Positions 1-11,146 of a DNA stretch of 56,526 nt are shown here, piece after piece. The stretch spans positions 1-56,526 of the forward strand of contig NZ_MDED01000028.1 of NCBI RefSeq assembly GCF_002939885.1, in the 5' to 3' direction. This DNA comes from Xanthomonas cucurbitae (GTDB lineage: Bacteria; Pseudomonadota; Gammaproteobacteria; Xanthomonadales; Xanthomonadaceae). Within the stretch, counting starts at the first letter, position 1. Each line of letters begins with the position of its first letter. The notes beneath the pieces are model-generated. The model was given only the letters and a program-made list of their open reading frames with translations, searched no databases and had not been told where the DNA came from. The translations under genes and the position numbers were made by a program.

Positions 1-28
1 GCTCCGCGTCGCCAAAGCTCAGTTGCAT
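1..28 (-). CDS. IS5-family transposase, N-terminal fragment (continues beyond the window)
   Basis: Only the first nine codons are visible, reading MQLSFGDAE. From memory this matches the start of IS5-family transposases common in Xanthomonas (MQLTFGDAE and close variants), which are DDE enzymes that mobilise the element. No catalytic residues are inside the window. The ATG is at 28-26 and the 65 bases between it and the presumed terminus would be the element's leader. The identification depends on a very short match plus its position just inside a plausible IS end. Confidence 0.55.
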
Positions 29-93
29 CGAAATCGTCCGCTTGGATCGTCGGTCAATTGTCGCAGATCAGGCTGCTTTGTTCAGAGCGTCCC
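1..93 (-). mobile_element. End of an IS5-family insertion sequence, cut by the window edge
   Basis: The minus-strand reading frame entering the window begins with residues typical of Xanthomonas IS5-family transposases. The probable element terminus, read outward-in on the minus strand, is GGGACGCTCTGAAC at 93-80. It is flanked by TAA at 94-96, which fits the 3-bp TNA target of the IS1031 subgroup. The other end lies outside the window, so the inverted repeat and target duplication cannot be confirmed. It lies directly downstream of the btuM-like gene. Confidence 0.6.
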
Positions 94-121
94 TAATGCG
101 CATCGTCGTGCACGGGGGTGG

Positions 122-700
122 TCATGCGCGTTCTCCCATCAGTGGACGTGCGGCAAGGCTGCGCCCTGCGGCAAGCACTGCGAAAGCGATGCCGACGTCG
201 CCGGCCAGGGTACCGAGCGCGCGCGGGTAGTCCGCCGACACGCGGGCCAGGAAGCCGCCGAGCGTGACCTGCGGATAACGGCCGGAAAGGGAATAGAAGC
301 CTCCCTCGGACAGCAGGTAGGCCACGCTGCCGCTGAGCAACAACACACCGAGCAGACGCGGCAGATCCAGCCAAGCATCGCGTTGCAGCGGCGTGGCAGA
401 CAGCCGACCACCCAGCCACAGCACGGCATGGGCCAGCGCCAACGTCCAATACGCCGGCGACAGGCACCAGTCGCTGATGCTGCCGGAGGCCAGGCCAATC
501 AGGTCCAGCGCCGATACCAACCCCAACAGCAAGGGCAGCATCCACACCGGGCGCAGCAATGCACCAGCGAGAAAGAACACCGCCATCGAGGCATCCGGCA
601 ATTGCAGCCAAGCGCCGACATGATGGAAGCGGCTTGCCGTCATCGCCAGCATCAGGGCGATGATCAGGTGGCGCTGGGCGGGGCGGGAGAGCGGGATCAT
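122..700 (-). CDS. btuM: BtuM-like cobalamin uptake protein (solitary ECF-type S component)
   Basis: This is a 192-residue, strongly hydrophobic protein with about five or six predicted membrane segments. It is the second gene after the cobalamin riboswitch, 190 bp downstream of btuB, so it is probably in the B12-controlled operon. Cys79 sits in a GSISDWCLSPAYW stretch. The characterised BtuM of Thiobacillus denitrificans uses Cys80 to bind the cobalt and works without an ECF energising module, so the length and Cys position fit well. The likely job is moving cobalamin across the inner membrane after BtuB has taken it across the outer membrane. The assignment is from family features and context, not alignment. 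An IS end follows 28 bp after the stop codon. Confidence 0.62.
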   Translation of the reverse strand: MIPLSRPAQRHLIIALMLAMTASRFHHVGAWLQLPDASMAVFFLAGALLRPVWMLPLLLGLVSALDLIGLASGSISDWCLSPAYWTLALAHAVLWLGGRLSATPLQRDAWLDLPRLLGVLLLSGSVAYLLSEGGFYSLSGRYPQVTLGGFLARVSADYPRALGTLAGDVGIAFAVLAAGRSLAARPLMGERA

Positions 701-890
701 CGGTAGTGTTCAAAGGATGGCAAACAACGTGCAGCAGGCGCAAACAGGATCACCGCGTCTGTGCGCGTAATGCGAAGCAACCCTGGCGTGCAATGCGCGG
801 TGTCGCTTCCAGACACCTATGCGCTTCTCTGCGGCCGGTCGATACCGGCCGCGTGCCTGCGTTGAGGACCTGCGTCGTTTTCGCCGCGTC

Positions 891-2768
891 TCACTGCGCC
901 GGTTGGTAGCGGAAGGTCAGCAGGTAATTACGCCCTGGCTGGGCGTAAAAGCGGGCGGTTTCGTACTGGCGGTCGAACACGTTGTTGGCGGTGAACTGCA
1001 CCTTCCAGTCTGCGTTCACCGCATAGCTCACGCGCAGATCCAGCAAGCCGTAGCCAGCCAGTTGCTCGGTGTTGGCCAGGTCGTCGTAGCGCTTGCCCGA
1101 CCCGAACAGGCTCGCGCCCACGCCGAACGCGCCGACGCTGCGGTCAGCATCGATCCGACCGCTCTGCCGTGCGCGGCGCGGCAACCAGTTGCCATGATTG
1201 ACCTCGCCATCGGCCTGCGGCTGCAGCCAGGTCAAGGCGCTGCGCAGGATCCAGCCGGCCAGCTCGGTGTCGTAGCCCGCCTCCACACCACGAATGCGCG
1301 CCTTGTCGATATTGTTCGGCTGACCGAACGGATGGGTGGCATCCACCAGCGACGCGTCGTAGGCAATCAGATCGTCGATGCGGGTCTGGAAGGCGCGCAG
1401 CGTCCACACACCCCAGTCGTAGTTGCCGCGCAGACCCAGCTCGGCACTTTTGGAGGTTTCCGGCCCCAGCAGCGGATTGCCGAAATCGGGGTAGTACAAC
1501 TCGTTGAAGGTGGGCGCCTTGAACGCAGTGCCGTAGCTGGCGGTCAGGCGCAGATGCTCGGCCACATCCCAGCCCCACAGCAGGCTGCCGGTGGTCTTGC
1601 CACCGAACTGGCTGTTGTCGTTGCGCCGCAGGCTGGCCTGCAGCGATTGGCTACCGAAGCTCTGCTGCCACTGCGCAAAGGCGGCGCGGTCGATCCGGCT
1701 GTCGGCATCGTAGCTGTCGCTGCTGGCGATGGCATCGCGCTGCCAGTCCAAGCCGACCGTAAGCAGGCCCGGCGCGGTGGTGATGTCGGCCTGCAACGCG
1801 CCCTGCTTGCGGCGGGTGTCGTAGGTGGACAGGTACGCGCCGTCATAATAGCTATCGCTCAGATCGGCGCTGCTACCCAGGCTGGCGGTGACTTTGAGCG
1901 CATCGCTGGGTGCATAGCGCACACGCCCGCCGACGGCCTGCTGCACGCCTTTGCCCAGGTTGCCGCCGAAGGCCGAGCCGTCGTATTCGTTACGGCTTTG
2001 CGCGCGCAGCGCGTGTACGTCGGCATCCCACTGGCGATTGAAGCGCCAGCCGCCCTGCACGCTCAACGAATCGTTACGATAACCGTCGCGATCCGGATCG
2101 TAGGCGCTGGAGCTGGTATCCAGGTACGCGTTGATGCCATCGGTTTCATCGTGCACGGCGTTGACCGAGTACCAGCCGCCGGCCTCGCTCAGATCGCCCT
2201 GGCTGCGCCCGGCAAGCCCGGCGCCATAACGGCGCGCATTGTCGCTGCCGGCCGCCACGCTGAGCGTGGGCACGAAGCTGCCTTGCGGGCGGCGGGTAAA
2301 GATCTGGATCACCCCACCCAGCGCTTCGGAGCCATACAAGCTGGAAAATGGCCCGCGCACGATTTCGATGCGCTCGATCTGCTCGATCGGCAGGTCCTGC
2401 AGCGCCGCGCCACCAGACGTGGCCGAGCCGATGCGCACGCCGTCGACCAGCACCACCACATGATCCGATTCGGTACCGCGCAGGAACAGCGAGGTCGCCT
2501 TGCCCGGGCCACCGTTGTTGGCCAGCGACACACCGGCTTCGCCACGCAACAGGTCCTGCAAGGAATTGACCTGGCGGCGTTCGATCTGCGCGCGGTCGAT
2601 CACGGTGACCGGCGCCAGCGTCTGGTCCTGGGTCTGCGCGGTCCGCGAGGCGGTCACCACCATCTGATCCAGATCCATCGGGGCCTCGGCCTGGGCCAGG
2701 TTCAGCACGCACAACGACAGCCCCGCGGCCAGCACGGCGCGACGCGGCAAAACGGAAGAAACGGACAT
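891..2768 (-). CDS. btuB: TonB-dependent vitamin B12 outer-membrane receptor BtuB
   Basis: This 625-residue protein starts with a signal peptide (about residues 1-27) and has a TonB box-like DQMVVTASR around residue 35. A plug domain follows with motifs such as GEAGVSLANNGG, LFLRGTESDHVVVLVDGVRIG and IERIEIVRGPFSSLYGSEALGGVI. A 22-strand type barrel ends in an aromatic-rich C-terminus. It binds cobalamin at the cell surface and imports it using TonB energy. The ATG at 2768 has an AGGAG about 10 bases upstream. A class I cobalamin riboswitch lies immediately upstream, which supports the substrate assignment over a generic siderophore receptor. The barrel length is normal for BtuB. Confidence 0.9.
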   Translation of the reverse strand: MSVSSVLPRRAVLAAGLSLCVLNLAQAEAPMDLDQMVVTASRTAQTQDQTLAPVTVIDRAQIERRQVNSLQDLLRGEAGVSLANNGGPGKATSLFLRGTESDHVVVLVDGVRIGSATSGGAALQDLPIEQIERIEIVRGPFSSLYGSEALGGVIQIFTRRPQGSFVPTLSVAAGSDNARRYGAGLAGRSQGDLSEAGGWYSVNAVHDETDGINAYLDTSSSAYDPDRDGYRNDSLSVQGGWRFNRQWDADVHALRAQSRNEYDGSAFGGNLGKGVQQAVGGRVRYAPSDALKVTASLGSSADLSDSYYDGAYLSTYDTRRKQGALQADITTAPGLLTVGLDWQRDAIASSDSYDADSRIDRAAFAQWQQSFGSQSLQASLRRNDNSQFGGKTTGSLLWGWDVAEHLRLTASYGTAFKAPTFNELYYPDFGNPLLGPETSKSAELGLRGNYDWGVWTLRAFQTRIDDLIAYDASLVDATHPFGQPNNIDKARIRGVEAGYDTELAGWILRSALTWLQPQADGEVNHGNWLPRRARQSGRIDADRSVGAFGVGASLFGSGKRYDDLANTEQLAGYGLLDLRVSYAVNADWKVQFTANNVFDRQYETARFYAQPGRNYLLTFRYQPAQ

Positions 2769-2889
2769 CGACTGCTGCTCCTGGAACCGCGCCTACCCGC
2801 GCGGGGACAATGGGGTCGGCAGGCAGCAACGGGCCAGGCGTCCGGCGCGCGAGCACCAGATGCACAGGGCCACGCCCACCGCGTGCCGG

Positions 2890-3075
2890 GTCAATCCCTT
2901 CAGGCCGGTCTCCGGGCTTGCGAGCGGAAGCCTGGTCGCTTCCCGAATCCGCGCCTTCCCATGCACAGCACAGTGGCAGTACCTGCGGACCCTTGTCTCG
3001 CCCACCGTTGCGGGGGCAGCTCCGGAATTGCGTCTCGCCAAGGCGATGCGCGCACCGGATTCCGGTTTAAACCAC
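2890..3075 (-). promoter_or_regulatory. Cobalamin (adenosylcobalamin) riboswitch upstream of btuB
   Basis: Read on the minus strand, the leader has the ordered conserved blocks of the class I B12 riboswitch. These are GGAATCCGGTG, then GCTGCCCCCGCAACGGTG, then GCCACTG, then GGGAAGGCG, and finally the B12 box AAGCCCGGAGACCGGCC (2919-2903). The aptamer lies about 120 bases upstream of the btuB ATG. Ligand binding is expected to repress btuB and btuM expression. The expression platform was not resolved; a GC-rich segment with possible hairpins separates the B12 box from the ribosome-binding site. Confidence 0.93.
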
Positions 3076-3079
3076 CGGC

Positions 3080-3457
3080 CAGCCGGCAGTCACCTCAGGG
3101 GCGCGCATGGTAGCAGGATTGGCGGCGGCGTCTCGGAGGTTCGCAGCAACCGGCCAGGCGCAGCGCGTCGCCACGCGTCTGAATCAAACCCCGCTGCATT
3201 GGCATGTTCAACATTTCCAGGTCATGGAAGCGACGTGCCGAGGCGGCAGCGTGGCCGGGATTGGCGGAGAGCGGCACAGGGATGTGTCGCGGCGGCGAGT
3301 CAGACAGGATGTCTGACCGAGCCGAAGAGCCAGTCCCGGCCGCGCTGCCGCCCCTGCCGAAGCCGCTACCGACAGACATCGGGCTTCGCCGCACCCTCAC
3401 CCCTCTCCCGCAGGGAGAGGGGCTCACCGTTCTTGCTTATGAAGCTGGCTGAAAACC
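3080..3457. other. Intergenic region between the btuB leader and metY
   Basis: No convincing gene is seen. The part next to the riboswitch should hold the btuB promoter. Near the metY stop there is a palindrome at 3401-3422 (CCCTCTCCC-GCA-GGGAGAGGG), which resembles repeat palindromes elsewhere in the window and may act as a transcription end for metY. Confidence 0.5.
3401..3422. repeat. REP-like palindrome CCCTCTCCC/GGGAGAGGG
   Basis: A near-perfect inverted repeat with a three-base loop, preceded by CACCCTCAC. The same core, CCCTCTCCCGC, recurs at 36280-36305. A related form, CTTCTCCCGC-NN-GCGGGAGAAG, recurs at about 36632 and three times at 42425-42844. Confidence 0.6.
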
Positions 3458-4744
3458 TCACGCCCCCTGCAGCGCCTGCTCCAGATCCGCCAGCAAATCA
3501 TCGATATGCTCGATCCCGATCGACAACCGCACGGTGTCCTCGCTGACGCCGGCATGTTCCAGCTCGGCCGGCCCCAGCTGCCGATGCGTAGTGGACGCCG
3601 GATGCGTCGCCAGCGATTTGGCATCGCCGATATTCACCAGCCGGGTGAACAGCTGCAGCGCATCCAGAAACCGTGCACCGGCCGCGCGCCCGCCGGGCAA
3701 CCCGAAGGTCAGCACGCCCGAGCCATGACCGCCCAGGTACTTCTGCGCCAATGCGTGCTCCGGATGATCCGGCAGCGCCGCGTAGTTGACCCAGGCAACA
3801 CGCGCATGCTGCTGCAGGTAACGGGCGATCGCCAGCGTATTGGCGTTGATGCGCTCCATGCGCAGCGGCAAGGTTTCGATGCCTTGCAGGATCAGGAACG
3901 CATTGAACGGCGACAGCGCCGCACCGGTATTGCGCAGCGGCACCACCCGCGCACGACCGATGTAGGCGGCCTCGCCCAGGGCCTCGGTATAGACCACGCC
4001 GTGGTAGCTCACATCCGGTTCGTTGAGGCGCGGGAAGCGCGCCTTGTGCGCGGCCCACGGAAACCGCCCGCTGTCCACGATCGCACCGCCGATGCTGTTG
4101 CCGTGGCCACCCAGGTACTTGGTCAACGAATGCACCACGATATCGGCACCGAAGTCGATCGGCCGCAGTAGCGACGGCGTGGCCACGGTGTTGTCCACGA
4201 TCAGCGGCACGCCGTGCGCATGCGCCACCTCCGCAACGGCCTGGATGTCGGTGATATTGCCGCGCGGGTTGCCGATCGACTCGACGAACACCGCCTTGGT
4301 GCGGTCATCGATCAGCCGCGCGAACGCCTGCGGATCGCGGTAGTCGGCAAAGCGCGTACTGATGCCGAACTGCGGCAGCGTATGCGCGAACAGATTATAG
4401 GTGCCGCCGTAGAGCGCACTGGACGACACGATGTTGTCGCCTACCTCGGCGATGGTCTGGATCGCATAGGTCACCGCCGCCTGCCCCGATGCCAGCGCCA
4501 GCGCCCCGATGCCGCCTTCCAGCGCCGCCACGCGCTGCTCCAGCACATCGTTGGTGGGGTTCATGATGCGGCTGTAGATATTGCCCTGCACCTTCAGGTC
4601 GAACAGATCCGCCCCATGCCGGGTATCGTCGAAGGCATAGGCCACGGTCTGGTAGATCGGCACCGCCACCGCGCGCGTGGTGGGATCGGGACGGTAGCCC
4701 CCATGCACGGCGACGGTTTCGGGTTTCCACTGTGGATCGGTCAT
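3458..4744 (-). CDS. metY: O-acetylhomoserine/O-succinylhomoserine sulfhydrylase-type enzyme (Cys/Met metabolism PLP family)
   Basis: A 428-residue PLP enzyme of the Cys/Met metabolism family. It makes homocysteine from activated homoserine and sulfide (or a related gamma-replacement) in methionine synthesis in the cytoplasm. Visible signatures are the opening ETVAVHGGYRPD, the substrate/PLP segment YSRIMNPTND near residue 60, and the Schiff-base lysine in VVHSLTKYLGGHGNSIGG near residue 210. The length fits the O-acetylhomoserine aminocarboxypropyltransferase subgroup (about 425-430) rather than cystathionine synthases (about 390). The frame extends upstream to 4894, but homology begins at the ATG at 4744, which is therefore chosen. 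It stands alone; no SAM riboswitch was recognised upstream. Confidence 0.85.
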   Translation of the reverse strand: MTDPQWKPETVAVHGGYRPDPTTRAVAVPIYQTVAYAFDDTRHGADLFDLKVQGNIYSRIMNPTNDVLEQRVAALEGGIGALALASGQAAVTYAIQTIAEVGDNIVSSSALYGGTYNLFAHTLPQFGISTRFADYRDPQAFARLIDDRTKAVFVESIGNPRGNITDIQAVAEVAHAHGVPLIVDNTVATPSLLRPIDFGADIVVHSLTKYLGGHGNSIGGAIVDSGRFPWAAHKARFPRLNEPDVSYHGVVYTEALGEAAYIGRARVVPLRNTGAALSPFNAFLILQGIETLPLRMERINANTLAIARYLQQHARVAWVNYAALPDHPEHALAQKYLGGHGSGVLTFGLPGGRAAGARFLDALQLFTRLVNIGDAKSLATHPASTTHRQLGPAELEHAGVSEDTVRLSIGIEHIDDLLADLEQALQGA

Positions 4745-4902
4745 GGCACGGCTCGCTCTGGCTGGACCGCCCGACGATACGCGGCTGCGGCACTGCCCCT
4801 CATAACGACGCGCCATGATGACATCGCCAACAGTCAGGTCCTGCATGGCGGACCCACTCGCAAGCGATGGCTGCTGAGGATACTGCCAGCGCAATGCGCC
4901 GA

Positions 4903-5814
4903 TCAGCGCGCAGGCTTGTGGTAAACGTCCTGCAGCATCTTTTTGTACTGATCCATGGGCGGCAACCCCATGTGGCGGCGGCGCTCGTCCAGCCCTGCTT
5001 CGTCTTCGGTAGGCTGCAATGACATGCGGCCATCCGCATCGCTCTTGAATTGGGTGCCGTAACGCTGTGGCTTGCCTTGCGCAAGCAAGACGCGATCGGT
5101 GAGCAGCGCAACATCGTCAGGCGCCACCTCCTGCTTGGCCAGCGCCGCTTCCATCAACGCCAGGACCTGTGCCTGAAACGCCGGATCGGCGTCGGCATGC
5201 TGCACCAGGATCCATGCTGCATTGGCGCCATCTTCGCCCACCAGGCGCCGGCCCGGCCAACCCTGGGTCGCGACGACTTGCTTGAGCCATGCGGTGTTGT
5301 CGGCATCCACCGGCGCAACGGATGCCCAGTCGGCGGGCTTGCCCCCAGCGGCGATCGCCGCTTTACGCACTTGCTGATCCTTCTCTACCCGCGCGAGCAG
5401 CTCCTGGCGCAGTTGCAGATTCAGTGTTGCCTGCTGCTGCGCATTGACGCGCTCAGCTTTCGCCAGCAGCGCAGGCCACCGGTCCATCTTTCGCAGCCGA
5501 TTCAGGCCGGGCCGGTCCTTGCTGCGCAGATCATCGACAGCGATCCGCCCACGCGGAATCTGGACATCGAGATACTGCAGGGCCTGGTCTGTCTTGCCCG
5601 CTGCGGCCAGGCATTCCGCACGCAGAAGTTCACCATTTTTTGGAAGTTCGCTGGACGCGTGCTGCAGTGCGTCCATCACCTCGGCACAACGCGCATAGTC
5701 CCCGGCGTCATAGGCATCGAGCGCGGCAAAGATATCCGGCGCGTCGCCTGCGTGAAGGCGACCGGCCATTCCCATGGCAACACCGATGCAGAGCGGAACA
5801 GACACAAGGCGCAT
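4903..5814 (-). CDS. Exported protein of unknown function, DUF6624-like
   Basis: A 303-residue protein with a signal peptide: an MRLVSVPL start, a hydrophobic core and a probable cleavage near GRLHAGDAP. The mature part is helical and TPR-like at first (residues about 25-100, with AALDAYDAGDYARCAEVM). The C-terminal half has the pattern seen in DUF6624 proteins: a Trp-rich WLKQVVATQGWPGRRLVGEDGA, a QHADADPAFQ region, then a final MGLPPMDQYKKML-type tail. The function is unknown. The ATG at 5814 has AAGGAA just upstream, whereas the longer frame to 5913 lacks homology. It lies between clpB and metY on the same strand with gaps large enough for its own promoter. Confidence 0.75.
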   Translation of the reverse strand: MRLVSVPLCIGVAMGMAGRLHAGDAPDIFAALDAYDAGDYARCAEVMDALQHASSELPKNGELLRAECLAAAGKTDQALQYLDVQIPRGRIAVDDLRSKDRPGLNRLRKMDRWPALLAKAERVNAQQQATLNLQLRQELLARVEKDQQVRKAAIAAGGKPADWASVAPVDADNTAWLKQVVATQGWPGRRLVGEDGANAAWILVQHADADPAFQAQVLALMEAALAKQEVAPDDVALLTDRVLLAQGKPQRYGTQFKSDADGRMSLQPTEDEAGLDERRRHMGLPPMDQYKKMLQDVYHKPAR

Positions 5815-5896
5815 CTGAAGTTCCTTGCCAGGTGAATCACTCGTTGGGGGCCAAACGCGGCAGCGTGGACGCACTGCGAACCCACCGCATGACACG

Positions 5897-5932
5897 GATG
5901 GGGCACCCCGCATCCTGCGGGAGGCCCCATCC
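5897..5932 (-). terminator. Inverted repeat downstream of clpB
   Basis: GGATGGGGC pairs with GCCCCATCC, and a second inner pairing CCGCA/TGCGG lies between them. It sits 5 bp after the clpB stop and upstream of the DUF6624 gene. There is no strong U-tract, so it could be a rho-independent-like end or an mRNA-stabilising hairpin. Confidence 0.5.
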
Positions 5933-5937
5933 TACGA

Positions 5938-8523
<2,586 letters not shown>

Positions 8524-8569
8524 GGGGAGTCCTCTGAACGAGTGGCCGGCAAGTCCGGCGATACCGAGC

Positions 8570-8597
8570 AGATGCGGTTGCCCGGCGGCGTTTCAAG
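8570..8597 (-). promoter_or_regulatory. Sigma-32 heat-shock promoter of clpB
   Basis: On the minus strand CTTGAAA (8597-8591) is followed after 13 bases by CCGCATCT (8577-8570). This is close to the sigma-32 consensus CTTGAAA / CCCCATNT. The position, about 50 bp before the clpB ATG, is right for the expected heat-shock control. Confidence 0.75.
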
Positions 8598-8872
8598 GTG
8601 TGCTGCGACACGAAGGCGGTGGCACCAGACCTGCGGGGGGGAGGTGCTTCGCTTGGCGCCACGCGAGGCGTGCCAGCGGCCAGGTGGGCCAGACAATCCG
8701 CCGCAGCGGCAACTGCGCCCGCGCCGGGACGGTAGGCGTGGCGACGCTCTGCCCGGCATCGGCCTGCGTGGTGAACACCGATGCCGCTGCCCGCCCCACA
8801 GCGCCACCACGCTACCACGCAGTCACTGCCAGGAGCGCTACGCACGCCGCACCGAAGGGAGATAATGCGCGG
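8598..8872. other. Divergent intergenic region clpB / GIY-YIG gene
   Basis: No gene is supported here. The only sites recognised in the wider 349-bp gap are the clpB heat-shock promoter and the AAGGGAG ribosome-binding site at about 8855-8861 for the rightward gene. Confidence 0.4.
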
Positions 8873-9181
8873 ATGGATACGCCCAAGCCCTGGTTCCTCT
8901 ATCTGCTGCTGTGCCACAACGGCAGCTATTACGCCGGAATCACCAATGACCTGGAGCGGCGCTTCCAGGCGCACTTGCGTGGTACCGGTGCGCGTTATAC
9001 GCGCGCCAACCCGCCGTTGCAGCTGTTGGCCAGCCACCGGTACCCGGATCGTGCCAGTGCCTCGCGCGCCGAGTGCACACTCAAGCGCCAGCCGCGCGCG
9101 CGCAAGTTGGAATGGCTGTTGACGCAGCCGCACGACATTGCCGGATCACAGGCTTGCAACACCTCGATCACGCCCGCCTAG
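8873..9181 (+). CDS. GIY-YIG nuclease-superfamily protein (UPF0213/YhbQ-like)
   Basis: A 102-residue single-domain protein. The GIY-YIG signature appears as [27 protein letters not shown], with the two Tyr motifs (LYLLLC and YYAGIT), followed by RYTRANPP and the conserved Glu in ASRAECTLK. The family includes UvrC- and homing-endonuclease-like cutters, but small stand-alone members such as YhbQ have no settled role. The ATG at 8873 has AAGGGAG upstream; a longer reading frame through the antisense of clpB is rejected. The next rightward gene starts 46 bp later. Confidence 0.85.
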   Translation: MDTPKPWFLYLLLCHNGSYYAGITNDLERRFQAHLRGTGARYTRANPPLQLLASHRYPDRASASRAECTLKRQPRARKLEWLLTQPHDIAGSQACNTSITPA

Positions 9182-9227
9182 CCACGCCTTTCCTACGCTG
9201 CAGCACCATCCCGACGCGGAGCAGCAC

Positions 9228-9935
9228 ATGCACTATCAGCTCTATTACTGGACCGGTCTGCAGGGCCGCGGCGAATTCGTGCGTCTGGCCCTGGAAGATG
9301 CCGGTGCCGCCTATACCGACGTGGCGCGCGTCGAGGGCGACGATGTCATAACCGCCTTTCTGCAAGGCAAGCAGCCGGGCGCGCAGCCGTTGGCCCCACC
9401 CTTCCTGCGGGCAGGCGATGTGGTGGTGGCGCAGGTGGCGGCGATCCTGCATTTTCTGGGTCCGTCGCTGCAGCTGGTCCCCGATGACGATGCGCTGCGC
9501 CTGCAGGCACTGCAATTGCAACTGACCATTACTGACCTGGTGGCCGAGGTACACGACACCCATCATCCGATCGCCGCCGGCCTGTACTACGAGGACCAAA
9601 AAGCCGAAGCCACCAGGCGCGCCGAGGATCTGCGTGACCACCGCCTGCCCAAGTTCCTCGGCTATTTCGAGCAGGTGGTGCAGCGGGCCGGCGGTACATC
9701 TGTACTAGCTGTGCACTCGTACGTGGACCTATCGCTGTTTCAGTTGGTCAGCGGTCTGGACTACATGTTCCCGAAACGAATGGCGACTCTGTCGAAGGAC
9801 ATTCCGGGATTGCGCGCCGTGCAGCGGCGTGTGGCAGCACGCCCCCGGATCGCCGCTTACCTCGCCTCCGAACGGCGCCTGGCGTTCAATACCAAGGGCA
9901 TCTTCCGCCAGTATCCGGAGCTTGACGCTGGGTAA
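9228..9935 (+). CDS. Glutathione S-transferase family protein
   Basis: A 235-residue cytosolic GST-fold protein. The thioredoxin-like N-domain (about residues 1-80) starts YQLYYWTGLQGRGEFVRLALEDAG, where the Tyr and the GRGE segment resemble sigma/mu-type GSTs. The helical C-domain includes ADLSLF-like YVDLSLFQLVSG near residue 170. The usual SNAIL-type glutathione motif is represented by QVAAILHFLG. A likely role is conjugation or reduction of electrophiles, but the substrate cannot be read from sequence. The ATG at 9228 (AGCACATGCAC) begins the domain exactly; upstream in-frame Met codons add unrelated residues. Confidence 0.85.
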   Translation: MHYQLYYWTGLQGRGEFVRLALEDAGAAYTDVARVEGDDVITAFLQGKQPGAQPLAPPFLRAGDVVVAQVAAILHFLGPSLQLVPDDDALRLQALQLQLTITDLVAEVHDTHHPIAAGLYYEDQKAEATRRAEDLRDHRLPKFLGYFEQVVQRAGGTSVLAVHSYVDLSLFQLVSGLDYMFPKRMATLSKDIPGLRAVQRRVAARPRIAAYLASERRLAFNTKGIFRQYPELDAG

Positions 9936-10069
9936 ACCTGGCATTGCACACAGCAGCGTCCCGCCGCTGCGGCGCCGGCCGGAATGGCAGCCACTACCAC
10001 GCACGGCTACTCGCACCCGCGGCTGCGTGACCGCAGGCGCATGGCTCCAAACCACGGCCGGACACCGAC

Positions 10070-10888
10070 TCAGCGCGTCTGCAACAAGGCGGCACGAATG
10101 CGTTGTAGTTGCGCCTTCACTGCCGACGCCTGCTGCGGCCCTAGCCGCACGATGGCCTTCTGCCCTACCGACAATCCTTCCAGCGCCGGGTCCACGAAGC
10201 GATAGCGGCCACGCTCGTCGCGCACCACGGCAACCGGCTGCGTCGGATCCGGCGTGCGCAGCAGGTGGTCGATGACATCAATCACCCGGTCGTTGAAGTA
10301 ACGGTCCGGCGCGCCCAGGTTGGCATAGGCTTGCTGAAACAAGGGATAGAAGCGCACATAGCTGTGCACCAATGCCTGCGCATCCACGCCGGTGAACGCT
10401 GCGACGTACGGTGTGTAGCGGCTGGCATTGGCGTGATCGATGACGGTGTGATCGGCCGCAGGGGTCACCTGCAGTTCGCCCGAGACCGGCTGCAGTACCG
10501 AGGCGCGGCGGCTGATACTGGGCTGGGTGAGGTTGTCGATCATCACCACCACACGTTCGATCAGGTGCGGCCGCAACACGATCGACAGTGCTGCGTCGTC
10601 GGGTATCAGATCCAGCAGCGCCTGCCATGCGGCGACGTCGCTCTGCGCCAAGGCAGGAATTGCAGCGTCGGCGGCATCGGCCGATGGCGCCTGCACCGGA
10701 TGCCGCGGCGCGGCGGGGGTGGAAGGCGATGGAGTGACCGCGGCGGCGGCCGCGTTGGCGGTTTGGCTGATGGGCGCAGGCAGTGCACCGGGCGTCTGGC
10801 GTGGCCCGCTGAATAGCCACCAGGCAGCGCCGGCAATCAATGGCACGGCCAACAGCCACGGCCAGCGCGAGGGCTTGGGTTGCATCAT
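10070..10888 (-). CDS. DUF3014 domain protein, membrane-anchored
   Basis: A 272-residue protein with one N-terminal membrane anchor (residues about 9-27, WPWLLAVPLIAGAAWWLF). An Ala/Pro-rich periplasmic linker follows to about residue 80, then a DUF3014-type domain with DDAALSIVLRPHLIERVVVMIDNL, YTPYVAAFTGVDAQALVHSYVRFYPLFQQAYANLG and RGRYRFVDP. The function of DUF3014 is unknown; it is widespread in proteobacteria as an envelope protein. The double ATG at 10888/10885 has AAGGAA 5 bases upstream. Upstream frame to 11098 is not homologous. Confidence 0.82.
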   Translation of the reverse strand: MMQPKPSRWPWLLAVPLIAGAAWWLFSGPRQTPGALPAPISQTANAAAAAVTPSPSTPAAPRHPVQAPSADAADAAIPALAQSDVAAWQALLDLIPDDAALSIVLRPHLIERVVVMIDNLTQPSISRRASVLQPVSGELQVTPAADHTVIDHANASRYTPYVAAFTGVDAQALVHSYVRFYPLFQQAYANLGAPDRYFNDRVIDVIDHLLRTPDPTQPVAVVRDERGRYRFVDPALEGLSVGQKAIVRLGPQQASAVKAQLQRIRAALLQTR

Positions 10889-11146
10889 GAAATTCCTTGC
10901 ATCGACGACATCTGTGGGTATGACCCTCAGATGTTGCGGTGGTTCCATCGATCTGCCGCCGCAGCGCATGCATCGATCGCGTGCATGGTCACGCGAAGCG
11001 CAGACCGCTTTGCAAAGCCTCGCCAATTCCGCGAAACGCGCCCCATCCGAACGCGCCAGCCACGCGCCCCCAGGCAAGCACGGCAGTGCATCTGTCACCG
11101 CGCAGCGTCGGCAACGAACAGTAGCCGGCCACGCACAATGCAGGAG

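Noticed and set aside
819..3113. Long plus-strand open frame opposite btuB and its riboswitch
   Set aside because: It is antisense to a gene with full TonB-receptor motifs and a conserved riboswitch; its translation has no recognisable domain and follows GC-rich antisense frame bias.
4745..4902. SAM riboswitch before metY
   Set aside because: No conserved SAM-I, SAM-II or SAH aptamer blocks were found in the leader.
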